From: Porpolomopsis calyptriformis
Taxonomy: Eukaryota; Basidiomycota; Agaricomycetes; Agaricales; Hygrophoraceae
Assembly: GCA_951640195.1 (NCBI GenBank)
Contig: OX621168.1
Span: forward strand, 2,046,001-2,110,000
Length of the DNA stretch: 64,000 bases
Direction: 5' to 3'
Shown: one piece after another, positions 1 to 15,246 of the stretch
Layout of the letters: every line of letters begins with the position of its first letter
Numbering within the stretch: position 1 is the stretch's first letter
The notes under the pieces: generated by a model
Seen by the model: only the letters and a program-made list of their open reading frames with translations
Told to the model about the DNA's origin: nothing
The model's database searches: none
Position numbers and translations under genes: made by a program

Positions 1-8
1 TGACGTAG

Positions 9-2174
9 GTGATTCAGTGGGAGGATAAGCAGAGTATGCACGAGGACCGATCGGTGGCCGTCACATTTGCCCGTCAGCTTAATCTGTTGAATGAAGAATC
101 GCACGACATTGGTAATCTTTTGAAACTTCTTTCGTTCTTCGACCCAGAGAATATACCGGTGGATATGATTGTTGACGGGGCTACAGAGTGGATGCGGGAT
201 GAGCTGGAATCGATTCCATCTCCATCAAGATCTACCGTTTTCCAAAAGATCAAGAAATGGGGCCAGCGACGAAAGAGCCGGGGCAACATGAAACATGAAA
301 CCGAAGACATCAAAATAGCCTGTCACCTATCTCGCGAGTTGCACTCACTTGTTGCCTTGATCCTTGCCCCGATACAATTGTGCTCGGCCATACAATCGCT
401 TCAGAACTTATCTCTGGTCGAACATCGAGCTGAGAACGGAAAGTCTTCCCTGTGGGTGCACGATTTGGTCCAATTCATGGTCCAACAGGATGCGATGAAA
501 CAAAAGACATACCGAGACTGGCTCCATTTGTCCATCTGGCTTGTATGTGGCGCGTTTCGACACATAGAAGATCCCGAACTGCCAAAATGTTGGGTTGAAT
601 GTGAAAAATTTATGCCACATCTACGGTCGTTGAATAAACGATTGAACGCTGGTCACGGTACCAACCTCGACCTAATTCATGCGATCGAGGCGATGGCGAG
701 GTATCTGCGAGGTCGAGGAAGATATGGTGAAGCCGAGGCGTTTTTCAAGCAGGTGCTGGGATGCTATGAGACGGATTTGGGACCCGAGGACTCGACTACG
801 CTCTTGTTGATGAACGACCTTGCACTTGTTTACCACGCGCAAGGGCGGTATAGCGAAGCCAAGGACCTTCTTAAACGAGTCGTAGCAATCAGCAAGAATC
901 GGGGTACCGGTCGCCTGGATCTTCATCTTCTCACGCCGTTGAACAACCTTGCATCCGTTTATAATTCGCAAGGACTGTATGGCGAGGCGGAAAAACTGTA
1001 CAAGCGCGTATTAGCGGTCAGTGAGAAGTATCTGGGTACTGTACACCCGAGCACCCTCAACTCGATGAACAACCTCGCACTTGTTCATCACACGAGAGGA
1101 CGATATAGCGAGGCGGAACAACTCTATCACCAGGTTCTGGCGGTAAGAGAGCACGGTCTGGGCGCCAATCACCCGGATACGCTCTTATCAATGAGCAACC
1201 TCGCATCTATTTATGACTCGGAAGGACGCTACCATGACGCACAAGAACTTCACAAGCAGGTCCTCACGGCCAGCGAGAAATATTTGGGCGCAGATCACCC
1301 TTTTACGGTATTGTCGACGAATAACCTCGCGATTGTTTATCAGGAGCAGGGACGGTATAGGGAGGCTGAAAAACTCCACAGGCGGGTGCTGAAGGCCACG
1401 GAACAAGATCTAGGTACCAATCACCCGTCCACGCTTCTGACGATGAACAATCTCGCCACCAATTACTATTTACAAAGGCGGTATGATGACGCAGAACGAC
1501 TCCTGGAGCAGGTCCACACCCTCAGTAAGAATCACCTGGGCGCCGACCACCCAAATACGCTCAAGTCGATAAATAACCTCGCGCTTGTTTACCAGGCGCG
1601 AGGGCGGTATCATGATGCGGAAGAGCTCCTCAAGCAGGCCCTAGCAGCTGATGAGAGGCAGCTGGGTACCGACCACCCAGACACGCTTACGTTGATGAGT
1701 AATCTGGCGTCGGCATTCGATTCACAAGGACGATACAACGAGGCCGAAGAACTCTACGAGCGAGCCTTGGCGATCAGCGAAGACCATCTGGGTGACGACC
1801 ACCCGTCCACGTTGGACTTGATGAACCACCTCGCACTTGTCTACGCGGCGTTGGGGTGGTACGTCAAAGCGAAAGAACTTCTCAAGCGAGTTATAGAAGC
1901 TGCTGAGAACCATTTGGGCGTCGATCACGGGGCCCTGCACACGTCGATAGGCAACCTTGCATTCATTTACCATTTGCAAGGGCGGTCTGGTGAGGCAGAA
2001 AAATATTATAATCGGGCCCTAGACATCAGCGAGAAGGATCGGGGTGCCGATCATCCAGACACATTGGGGTTGATGCACAAGCTCGCGTTTGTTTACGAGT
2101 CTCAAGGGCGGTATGGTGAGGCAGAGGAGCTTCATCAGCGTGCCTTAACTGGTCGAGGGGTATTGGGAGGTTGA
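9..2174 (+). CDS. STAND-type TPR (kinesin-light-chain-like) protein, 3' part, 5' end outside window
   Basis: This is the C-terminal part of a fungal STAND (NB-ARC/NACHT-like) protein. The first ~230 residues resemble the helical/winged-helix region that follows an NB-ARC domain, with hydrophobic segments such as LLKLLSFFDPENIP and LWVHDLVQ. About 12 tetratricopeptide repeats of ~42 residues follow (residues ~235-715), each with a core like QGRYGEAEELY and an LGxDHPxTL loop. No ATG opens the frame: there is a TAG at 6-8 and an AG acceptor at 16-17, so the exon probably starts at 18 and the P-loop ATPase lies upstream. In the family, the TPR array senses or scaffolds and the ATPase switches; such proteins act in fungal non-self recognition. 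The ligand is unknown. The TGA stop is at 2172-2174. Confidence 0.8.
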   Translation: MIQWEDKQSMHEDRSVAVTFARQLNLLNEESHDIGNLLKLLSFFDPENIPVDMIVDGATEWMRDELESIPSPSRSTVFQKIKKWGQRRKSRGNMKHETEDIKIACHLSRELHSLVALILAPIQLCSAIQSLQNLSLVEHRAENGKSSLWVHDLVQFMVQQDAMKQKTYRDWLHLSIWLVCGAFRHIEDPELPKCWVECEKFMPHLRSLNKRLNAGHGTNLDLIHAIEAMARYLRGRGRYGEAEAFFKQVLGCYETDLGPEDSTTLLLMNDLALVYHAQGRYSEAKDLLKRVVAISKNRGTGRLDLHLLTPLNNLASVYNSQGLYGEAEKLYKRVLAVSEKYLGTVHPSTLNSMNNLALVHHTRGRYSEAEQLYHQVLAVREHGLGANHPDTLLSMSNLASIYDSEGRYHDAQELHKQVLTASEKYLGADHPFTVLSTNNLAIVYQEQGRYREAEKLHRRVLKATEQDLGTNHPSTLLTMNNLATNYYLQRRYDDAERLLEQVHTLSKNHLGADHPNTLKSINNLALVYQARGRYHDAEELLKQALAADERQLGTDHPDTLTLMSNLASAFDSQGRYNEAEELYERALAISEDHLGDDHPSTLDLMNHLALVYAALGWYVKAKELLKRVIEAAENHLGVDHGALHTSIGNLAFIYHLQGRSGEAEKYYNRALDISEKDRGADHPDTLGLMHKLAFVYESQGRYGEAEELHQRALTGRGVLGG

Positions 2175-3039
2175 ACCCCTGTCCACGTCGGCGATGTCCA
2201 GGATTCCTGCGAACGAAATCCGGAATGCGTCCAAGCATGCGAGTTGGCTGGTGATAGAATGAATGGCGAGTCAAGCATTTTCATCTTTGCGGTGGTAATT
2301 ATTCATTCATCCATTTGACGCTTTGTATCATTCACGGAAATCATTAAGTTACGATCGACGTGCAACGACGCTTCAATTTGAAATTCGAGAACAGAACCCT
2401 AATGCCACAATGTGCCACCTTTTTCCGCTCGAATGTCGCACTAAAGCAACCCATACATCCGCTGGACCTCGTCTACTACCGTTTCCAGTACCCTTCGCCC
2501 ACGAAGCAAAGGAGTCCGTTCCAGCTGTTGTCTAAACGTGTGCGAGCCAGTTTCTATAGTTGTTTGTTACATCGCGGCTTTCCTCTCGTTGGTTGCAATT
2601 CCGCTCTACCATCTGGCTAGGACATCGGTCTCTATCCACAAGAAACTTCGAATATCTTCCGCTATTCTGTTGTCCAAGGATCCAGTTTCCCCGGTACGCT
2701 ACCATTCAAACATGTTCCCGTTCTCGGCCTCACTCAGAAATAGATGTTTTCGGCAGAGGTCAAACGTCGTGTAGATTCAGGGTTTCGCCCCAAGGACTTC
2801 TTCCGTCGGGGCTCATCTATGTTCAGCTGCCTCCATGAATAATTGACGTGGGATCTCAGGTAACGTCTCTTCAATCATATGTTTATGATACCTCACCTCT
2901 TTTTTATTCACAGGAGACAATACTAAATGAAGACATCTCGAGACTCAACATCGTTAGTTGGGTTAGCTTCGTCTGTTTAGGCTGCTATATTGGGCAGAGT
3001 CATGTAGTCCTTCTCGGTGCCTTAAGAATATTAGCTCCG
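2175..3039. other. Intergenic, no supported gene
   Basis: Short open frames on both strands show no recognisable domain, no convincing exon chain and no codon pattern like the neighbours. The right part may be decayed upstream sequence of the kinase pseudogene that becomes recognisable near 3040, but no Crinkler-header similarity could be seen. Confidence 0.5.
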
Positions 3040-3619
3040 AGTGTAACACTTGAACATGGGCACATTCATTGTGCTTCCTGAAGGCACCAAAAACCTTTCC
3101 AGCAAAGTCCCCAGATCTTGGATACAGATTTGGGGACTTTCCTGGAAAGGTTGGGGATTTCAGTCAGCAGTTGCTAGAAGGCATCGCGTTTCTTCATCAC
3201 CTTATCAAGCCCAAAAACATTGTCATTACTCATGGGTACTATTTGTACCCATGAATCAACTTTGTCCATGTCGATGGTCCAGATACAATGATGGGTGTGG
3301 GACTCCTCACTGGATGGCCCCAGAGATTGGCTGTTGGGATGGGCCAAGGTGCCTGTATAGTCCTATATGGGCCGACCTATGGTCTTGTGGTCGAATGCTC
3401 CTATTCCTCGCAAGCAAGCATGGTGAAGAGGTTGACTGGTTTGGGAAACTTGCAAGGCAGCTACTGAACAAAAACCCAAGGCTCCGTCCGATGTTACCAT
3501 CCTCGGACTCAGCAAAACCCCTCTCGAGTGGCCGACTTGGTGGGGCAAAACAAAAACGATCTCCATATCAAACGATTGATTGCTTTGCACCCCAACACAC
3601 CACCAATGAGGATCTGTGA
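3040..3619 (+). pseudogene. Decayed copy of the Crinkler-associated kinase domain
   Basis: Broken copy of the kinase domain encoded on the minus strand at 27068-27745. Shared pieces appear in order: a GTFIVLP strand near 3057, a QLLEGIAFLHH helix near 3165 (in another frame), IKPKNIVI near 3207, CGTPHWMAPEI near 3297, YSPIWADLWSCG near 3357, ARQLLNKNP near 3450 and a C-terminal GLK/RS-rich end. The pieces fall in at least two frames. The catalytic-loop HxD is deleted between FLHH and IKPKN, and the DFG-equivalent segment is missing or scrambled. It cannot encode an active kinase. The N-lobe, nuclease-like region and Crinkler header are not recognisable upstream. Confidence 0.75.
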
Positions 3620-3970
3620 GGGTCGACGAGAATACCTCCAGATCTGCTCCATGCTCATTTGGGTGATTCTCGCCGAATTTCTCCTGTACTATCGCTGACG
3701 GTCACTCACGGTCAATCTGAATAGACCGATTTTTCACTGGGGATAGAGATCTCGGCCGGCAAAAGTCAAAACCACTCACCTGGGAAAGGTAGAGCAAATG
3801 GGCAGGAAGGTGGTCGAATGCAAGTTTCCGACCACTTTTCTCAATCGGCCAGCAGTCTCCCCCTTCAATCTTCGTGGGGAAGGCATTCTCCCGGGATCGC
3901 CAAGACGCAAGCAGTTGAGTTTACGCATGATGGTGTTTGAGATAAAGACAGTCGGAACAGTTACGCATTA
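3620..3970. other. Intergenic, nothing recognised
   Basis: No gene seen. It lies downstream of the kinase pseudogene and of the 3' end of the minus-strand methyltransferase. Confidence 0.5.
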
Positions 3971-4843
3971 TCAAGCCACCGGTTTTACACCTTGAGCCAG
4001 GAAGATGTCTACATCCCTACCGTGTATCCTAGCAGAAGTAGCGACCTCGAATCTGAAGGATTCCAACCCAGCGGCGTCAAAAGAATTCCGAATGTCACTT
4101 TCATCGAAACCTATGAGGTGCGCAACGTAGTGATCGACCCCGTCCGGAAAGAGGGATTCACCACTTGCTGTCTTTGTTAAGTCCGCGACAAGTAAGGTAC
4201 CGCCAGGCTTGAGGAAGGATGCCAATACACGCGTTACGTCCCCTACCGATTCTATATGGTGATAAGCAGAAGCGCACTGCCAGCAGAATGCGTGCACACA
4301 ATTGAAGAACTATAGACGAAGGTTGACAATAAGTAGACGTACCACGATGACATCAAATTTGACCCCATCTAGCTCCCCTTCTTGGCCTTTGAGCTCCAAG
4401 CAGACGCCCTTCATCTCCTCGGCAGATATACCCTGATTCCAGACACGAGCGTTGAATTGATCGATCATGGCTTGACTGATATCGACGCCAACGATTGACT
4501 TGGTAAATGGGGCCAATTCCCTTGAGATTAAGCCTGTAGCATAAAGGCGTTCGAAACGTTTACATATGGTAATAGAAGAGGGTCCGTTACCAGTACCACA
4601 GGCATAGTCCATGAGACTGGTCGAGTGCTCGTCAAATGGATATACCTTGAGCATGGCCTGTGCAAGTCTGCGTGCCATCTCCAGCGTCTCGGGTGTGTCA
4701 TAACTGTGAGCCTTAGATTGGTCGAAGTGATGTTTATTGGCTTCCGCAAAATTCTGCGAATCCTCATGCATGTGAGGCCCGGGATGGATGTGCCCGGGAT
4801 GGATGTGCCCGGGATGGTTGTGATCGTGGGTTGTAAAAGCCAT
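3971..4843 (-). CDS. Class I SAM-dependent methyltransferase
   Basis: Two exons, 4843-4343 and 4276-3971, joined by a GT..AG intron (4342-4277) give 268 residues. The core is a Rossmann-fold methyltransferase. Motif I is DYACGTGNG (~residues 87-95), followed by the acidic VGVDIS strand, a DVIVCASAYHHI segment (formed across the splice) like the motif IV/post-motif region of UbiE/Methyltransf_11/25 proteins, and FLKPGGTLLVAD. The substrate cannot be told from sequence; small-molecule methylation is the usual role in this group. The N-terminus is very His-rich, built from a 15-bp tandem repeat. It is transcribed divergently from the Cys-rich membrane protein gene, with 139 bp between the two start codons. 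Confidence 0.82.
4778..4822. repeat. 15-bp tandem repeat x3 coding a His-rich tract
   Basis: Three consecutive 15-bp units (CCCGGGATGGATGTG; the last has one change) lie inside the methyltransferase N-terminus. On the minus strand they encode repeating GHIHP/NHPGHIHPG-type residues. Being in frame, the copy number can change without breaking the protein. Confidence 0.9.
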
Positions 4844-4982
4844 TGTGGCGAGTCACGTGTCTACTGGTATTGTTCTCTTGTTGTCGAGCTAAAAAACAAA
4901 AAAGGATGAAGCCAACCCTTTGTTGCCCAACTTCCCCTTTTCATTCCTTACCACGACGTTTACATCCTTCCTCTAGCTTGAG

Positions 4983-7834
4983 ATGTTCTCAAGCCTTTTG
5001 GTTTCTCTCGCCTTGAGCGCGTCAGTCGGTCAGCGCTCATTTATTGCTGATTTACTATGGTGCTGATCTTCATTCCAGTCGCTGAATCCTCCCAATCTGT
5101 AGTCTGTGTTGCAGGTCAATGCATTCAAGGGTTTTCTAACACCACCAGTATGTTGCCGATCTCGCGAAATTTCCCTATTTTCACTCACCCTCATTCAGTT
5201 GGGGCGACGCTTTCGGCCTCAGGTGCCGCTACCAGCGTTTTACTTCTTCCCGGGCAATACACATCAAGTACGAGTCCACAGCTACTTCACAGTCTTCTTA
5301 CGTCACCCTCGGTTTCGCTCTCTCCTTCTCCTGGCTTCGCGAACTCTTCGGTTTCGCTTCCTCTGGACGTGGCGCTCCAGCCTGGTTTCCTCGCTTTCGC
5401 CGAAACCCTTTACTCTGGATCGGGTAAATTTTCTCCTCTCCCTTCGGCACCTACAAACATTTCAACGCCACTATCAATGGGTTCTTTCGCCATTTCATCG
5501 AGTGTTTGGGTCGCAGTTAACACCGGCTCGGATCGTCGCCTAATTCTCTGGGATTCTATCCCAGATATCACGCAACTTCCTTCCGGCAGCTCAGGCTCTC
5601 TTTCCCTTCTCGACATCGAGTCCTCTACTTGTTCTCCTCCCTGCGCAGGATCTGGCGTCTGTTCTCCGTCAGGTTCATGTAGCTGCAGCCCAGGATTCAC
5701 GGGCACGTCCTGCGAGTCGTGTTCTTCTGGATTCTTTGGACCCATTTGTGAGCCCTGTCCTTCCGGGTGTTCCTCCTGCGACGATGGGATATCTGGCTCA
5801 GGAAGATGCTTGACCGTCACTGTTGCCAATCCTCCCTCAAGCTGCAACTGTATCAACGGTATTTGTGGGTCTAATGGACAGTGTACATGTAATACCGGCT
5901 TCACAACGGCTGATAATGGTACCGCTTGCGCCAAATGTACCACCGGGTTCTTCCTCGTATCCTCGGGCAACTGTGAAAGTACGTTTCTTGCCTTGCTGGT
6001 GAGTTTAGCTTATCCATTGATTAAATTTCTACAGTATGCGCACTCGGCTGCACTGAATGCGCCGATGGCAGCGGAAATTGCCTCTCTTGCCGATCTGGTT
6101 TCACCCAGAATGCTAACAATCCAACCGAGTGCGAGGCTGTCTCGTCCGTCACCTCGACTGGCACAGTATGTCCAGACGGCAGCTTTAGCAGTGGGACTTC
6201 CTGCTCTCCTTGCTCTCCGTTGTGCCAAACCTGCTCTGGTGGCACTTCGAATGATTGCATCATCTGTGGAGCTGGCAAATACTCGTTGAACGGGACTTGT
6301 GTTTCGACAGATGCGAACGGGGTTTGTCAAGGCTCTAATTTACTTGCCAACAACAATAAGCATGAATGCGATAGTGAGTTTCCCTATCTTTGTTTTTCTA
6401 TTCACTGATTCCACGTCAATCAGGCTGTGGAGCGAAATGCACCTCGTGCGGGATTTCAAACTTCAACGTCGCCTCCACTCTGAACCAAGCACAATGCACC
6501 GGTTGTCTTCCTGGATTCGTTCTCTCGGGAGGGCAATGCATCGACAAGTGTCCTTCAAGCACCTTCCTCTCCCCCAAGGATAATTTAACATGTACAGGTG
6601 AGGGACATTCCGTTGTATTCCACACTACACCCGCCGACCCACCTGTGCAGCTTGCGACTCTTCTTGTGGTGCATGTGCAGGCTCTTCGACTTTTTGCTTA
6701 ACGTGCGCAAATAATCAGCTTGCCTCGGGTGGGAAATGCGTTTCTTCTTGTCCATCCAACACATTTGCCTCCTCCGGTGCTTGCCTCTCCTGCCACCCTG
6801 ACTGCGCCAGCTGTTCTGGCTCGTCGTTCAACCAATGTACGACCTGCAACCCCGATCGCCCAGTCCTGACCAACGGCCGTTGCTTACCCACCTGCAGCAA
6901 ATCACAGTTCTTTGATACAACCTCTTCGACCTGCCAGCCCTGTGATTCAAGTTGTTCGAGTTGTTCGGGTAGTGGTCCTAGCAACTGCCTGGCTTGTTCT
7001 AGTCCGGATCAGGTCTTGCAAGGCGGAGGTTGTGTCGCTGCTGCATGTGGCGGCTCTTCAAGTGTCATCCCTGGTTTGGGAGTGTGTTTGTCAGCTCTGG
7101 TCGAAACGCCTTCCGGAACTAGTTCCACCCCCCTTCCATCGGGTCTCACCACCCCCGCCGTCGTCACTCGGCGACTTGCGTGGTGGGAAATTCTTCTCAT
7201 GACCCTCGGGTGTGCTTTCATATTCCTATGTATCCTTATGTGCTGGCGTCGTCGGGCCCGAAAGCAACGGGCGAAACAAACGGCAAGATTTATTTCCGCC
7301 AAGGCTCTGGATCGCAAGTTGAACTGGCGGTGGCGACTTGCGCGATTTGGGGAAAGATTATTCGGCCACGACCGCACTATGTTGGACGAGGAAGGAGAGG
7401 AAATCAAGTTGGCGAAACTAAGGGATGCGGAGGAGGCCAGACATCAGGCTGAGATGGAAAAGCTAATGGGATCGAATTATAAATCGGGATCTGGCGGGGT
7501 TTCCTCATCACATTCTCACCACAACCGAGACTCGCTTGGGATGCAGAGCGGGACGAACCGGTCAAACTCGTTGTCTGCGGGATCTCTATATTCGCAAATG
7601 ACTGGCATACCTCGTCGGACGCCGGAGTCACGTCAACCGGTGAAGAATTATCCTGATCAGCTACCCTCGAGGTTTTCGTCCAGCAGCTTAGGCTCTTCGG
7701 TCTATTCAACGAAACGGCCGGTACCCTCGGAGGCGGAGTCATACGCTGAGACGGTAAGCGCTGGGGTGCAGCCTAATGCGGTGACCGGTTCGCGCAACCC
7801 GTTCCGTACAGGTGCCTCTTCGCTGGAGACATGA
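4983..7834 (+). CDS. Large Cys-rich (EGF/furin-like repeat) single-pass membrane protein
   Basis: Five exons (4983-5028, 5079-5978, 6035-6373, 6424-6597, 6651-7834) give 880 residues; every junction has GT..AG and keeps frame. Exon 1 supplies a signal peptide (starts MFSSLLVSLALSASV). The outer part has a Ser-rich region to ~residue 195, then a long Cys-rich region (~200-640). This contains EGF-like modules (C-x-PGFTGTSCE-type) and many CxxC/CxxCxxG repeats like furin or VSP-type repeats. One transmembrane helix (WWEILLMTLGCAFIFLCILM, ~665-685) is followed by a basic stop-transfer and a ~195-residue Ser-rich cytosolic tail. This architecture suggests a surface receptor or adhesion protein. 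Furin-like repeats also occur in fungal proteins of unknown role, so no specific ligand is proposed. Confidence 0.85.
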
Positions 7835-8042
7835 CAGATTTAGGACGAGATAATATATATAATAGCATTCCTTAACAATAATAAATTAGATTGTCATCAC
7901 GTGTGCTGATGCTCGCCTCCTGCTCTCAGGGTCGGCGTATGACTTGCCTTCGGGAAGGATCCGAGAGCATGCGTGGTCATTTAATTTAGGACATGCTCTG
8001 AGCGTTTGTCGACAGCCTTTGGACGCTTCACGTTCTTGCACC

Positions 8043-9526
8043 ATGGTCGCTCAGGACCCTGCGTTTGACTGGGCGTACTTGCATGATATCCCTGGCTCGC
8101 GATGCGGACCAGAAGATGGACCCTGGCCTCGTTCTTTTCAAGTTTTGGACGACAACGAAGTTTGGAAGGAGCTCACTCTTCTCGCAAAACCGCAGAGCGT
8201 CCAACTCGACCACCATTGGAGGGCGGATTGCATCAATTTTCAGCCTTGCCCTCGTGTCCGTACCCAAGACCGCTATGTCGTGCGGCAGTTGAACATCCAG
8301 GACCGGTTGTGGACATTGACTGGCGTTTTTGACGGTGAGGTTCATTCATTTCCCTGGGTTTCCCCCCACCCCCCGAGAACACCGTTTGATCATTTCCCTC
8401 TGCTCAGGTCACCTTGGAGATGCCACCGTCGAGCATGTCGCACATCACTTACCTGTCATCGTTGCCAATTTCCTGAGAAAGGCGTTTGAGGAGATGTCCC
8501 CGCGCCTCCCTACTCCCGCTCTCATCGCCAGCCTTCTCTCCCGTTCGATTGTTGCGTTCGATGACGCCATTGCCGGCGATGTCCTCGACCTCTTTCCCGG
8601 TGGATTGGCAGGGTTGTCTGGGCTATCGGACGATCAAATACGGAGGACTATAAACGATCAGTTCGAGGGCGGGAGCAATTACAAGAAAGCTAAATTATGC
8701 ATGTATGGAACTACAGCACTGGTCGCTTTGGTTGATCCGGAACATGAAAACCTCTGGGTTGCCAACGTAGGAGACTGTCAAGCAAGTGCGTTTTTGGCGC
8801 CACGTCTTGTTGTCCGGAAATTTGACATTACTTCGGTTTAGCTCTGGTCACTGGTGATGGAAACGGCAGATGGAAAGTCGAAAATTTAACGACATGCCAT
8901 AACGGAGACAACGGCGCCGAGGTGGAACGCGTTCTCCAAGAACATCCCGGTGAACCCGAGTGTGTTCTGGATCGGCGGGTTCTTGGTGCGCTGGCGCCAT
9001 TCCGATGTTCGTTTGCCCCGTTTTCCATTGGCATGATAACCATTGATGCTAGCCACCCTTTTCAGGCCTGGGAGATGTACCTTTCAAACAGCCGCCAGAG
9101 TTTAGTCGACGGATACTGTATAATTTGTTTCCTGGATTCCACGACACGTCGCCATGGGAAGAGTTCCTTGTCCGAAACCATACCCCTCCCTACATTTCCG
9201 CTGAACCCGATATCACACACCTCCGATTAGATCGCTTACCACATACCTCACGAAAGCTGTCTCGGTTCCTTATTCTTTCTTCGGATGGCTTTACGGATAT
9301 TTGTACACACGAAGGACAGCCATGGGTTGTGATGCACTGGGCAGACGACATGGTGTCCACAGGGCCGACAGATTCGGACTTTGTGAGAAAAACGAATAAT
9401 ATGGCGCTCCGACTGCTTCGACAGGGTTTGGGTGGAGAAGATTGCTTGAGCGTTTCACGTGTCTTGACATTGGATATGGACGTTGCTTGGATTGATGATA
9501 CCGCTATCGTGGTGCAGACATTGTAA
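8043..9526 (+). CDS. PP2C-type Ser/Thr protein phosphatase
   Basis: Four exons (8043-8334, 8408-8785, 8842-9006, 9066-9526) give 431 residues. PP2C metal-site motifs are visible: VFDGHLGD (formed across the first splice; usual DGHGG), GTTALVALV, NVGDCQA, the LGALAPFRCLGD segment (usual RxLGD) and ILSSDGFTD near the C-terminus, ending in IDDTAIVV (usual DDxTxIVV). The form resembles fungal/mitochondrial PP2Cs of the pyruvate-dehydrogenase-phosphatase type, Mg/Mn-dependent phosphoserine/threonine hydrolases. No clear mitochondrial presequence follows the chosen ATG. A further 5' exon is possible because the frame stays open upstream without another ATG. It follows the membrane-protein gene by about 200 bp. 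Confidence 0.85.
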
Positions 9527-9639
9527 TCCTGCTTGCTTTCACTTGTTGTACGCATACAATCGGGAATAATTATTATCGGATACGCAACATGGCTGCCCAG
9601 TCAACAGAGGGGGGGGGGATGCGAAACGCCAATGTGGCT

Positions 9640-10396
9640 TTAGTTCCATTTCTTCCATTCGCTGCCAGTTGGGGGTTGAACCGGGACTTTGGCTGTCCTC
9701 ACTTCGTCCCAATTGGTGCTAAGGGTGGTTCCCCCGCTCTCTGAGTAACTTTTCATCATGGCCTTTTTAGTGTCGTCGTCCGCATCCTTGAATATCTGCT
9801 GGAAGAATGCGTTAAGGGTGGTGTCGCCGCCGACGTTAGGATCCTCATCTGTGGTCTTCTCCTTGTCTGCGGTAAGGATCTGGGTTGTGATGCCCTCCCA
9901 GTTTTTTTTGCCCTTTGTGACGGGTAGCGGAGGGGTCTGGGTGTCGACGGGGGCAGTGGCAAGAGCTGTAGAGAGCGGTTGAGAAAGGCATACTTCGGGT
10001 AGGGGTGTGTGTACTCACGATCGGGGCTATCTCCGACGAGTGCACCCCACCTTCCAAGGACCATTTTGGCGAGGCGAATTTCGATCTTCATCTTACTGAC
10101 TGTGAACTCACATTTGTCGGGGTCGATCTGACCCTTGAGTGGCTCCAAGACCAGACTTTTTTCGCCATGTTGGTAGATAAGCTGGGATTGAGTGAGTAGC
10201 GATAAGGGCAAGGTGTTGAAAAAGCAAAACGGCAGCTCAAACCTTCCTCGGGCTGAACTGGACGGCGACCTGAGCGGGGTCGGCGCCGCGATCGAATACG
10301 GAGATGGTGACGCGTTGGTCGGTTTCGTAGAATTCGTGTCTGAGAAAGCGAGGTGAGCGGTGAGCTGTGCGCTGGCTGGATTCCGTACCGGAGCAT
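9640..10396 (-). CDS. SGT1: SGT1-type HSP90 co-chaperone (CS + SGS domains, no TPR)
   Basis: Four exons (10396-10389, 10339-10243, 10181-10019, 9965-9640) give 197 residues. An 8-nt first exon (ATGCTCCG in good context) joins to a CS domain (residues ~3-90; RHEFYETDQRVTISVFDRGA, then LVLEPLKG and KMKIEIRLAK). The SGS domain follows (~110-197), with KGKKNWEGI, DADDDTKKAMMKSY, ESGGTTLSTNW and a terminal EWKKWN. SGT1 works with HSP90 in SCF/kinetochore assembly and, in plants and animals, in NLR folding. The N-terminal TPR of yeast and plant SGT1 is absent; shortened CS-SGS forms occur in basidiomycetes. It is transcribed away from the SRPK-type kinase gene. Confidence 0.88.
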
Positions 10397-13137
<2,741 letters not shown>

Positions 13138-13473
13138 TGAGGCGAGCGGCGAACCTAGTGTTATTTTTGTCCGCAGCCACATCCCCTTTTCTTCTTCTTC
13201 CGCCCTTGTTTCTTACGTAGATGGTCGACAGCCGCTGCATTCTGGCAGTGTTGTCTTTTTTTTTTTTTTTTGACTCTCGGTAATTTTTTGGATCTCATCC
13301 TGGTCATTGCTGATATCTATTCAACTTCGCCGCTTTCTTCCAAGTAACTGCACTTGCTACATGTACATGCGTCGTTCAAAGGAATACTGCTCCTGGCATT
13401 AAAAAAAAAAAAACGTCGATCGTGTATACAAACTTGTGTAAACAGCTGCTTTCAGACATCTGACCCATAAAAC

Positions 13474-15246
<1,773 letters not shown>

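Noticed and set aside
5410..5970. Antisense 186-codon frame over the Cys-rich membrane protein gene
   Set aside because: Frame shadow of a Cys/Ser-rich coding exon; no domain, and the opposite strand has a complete exon chain.
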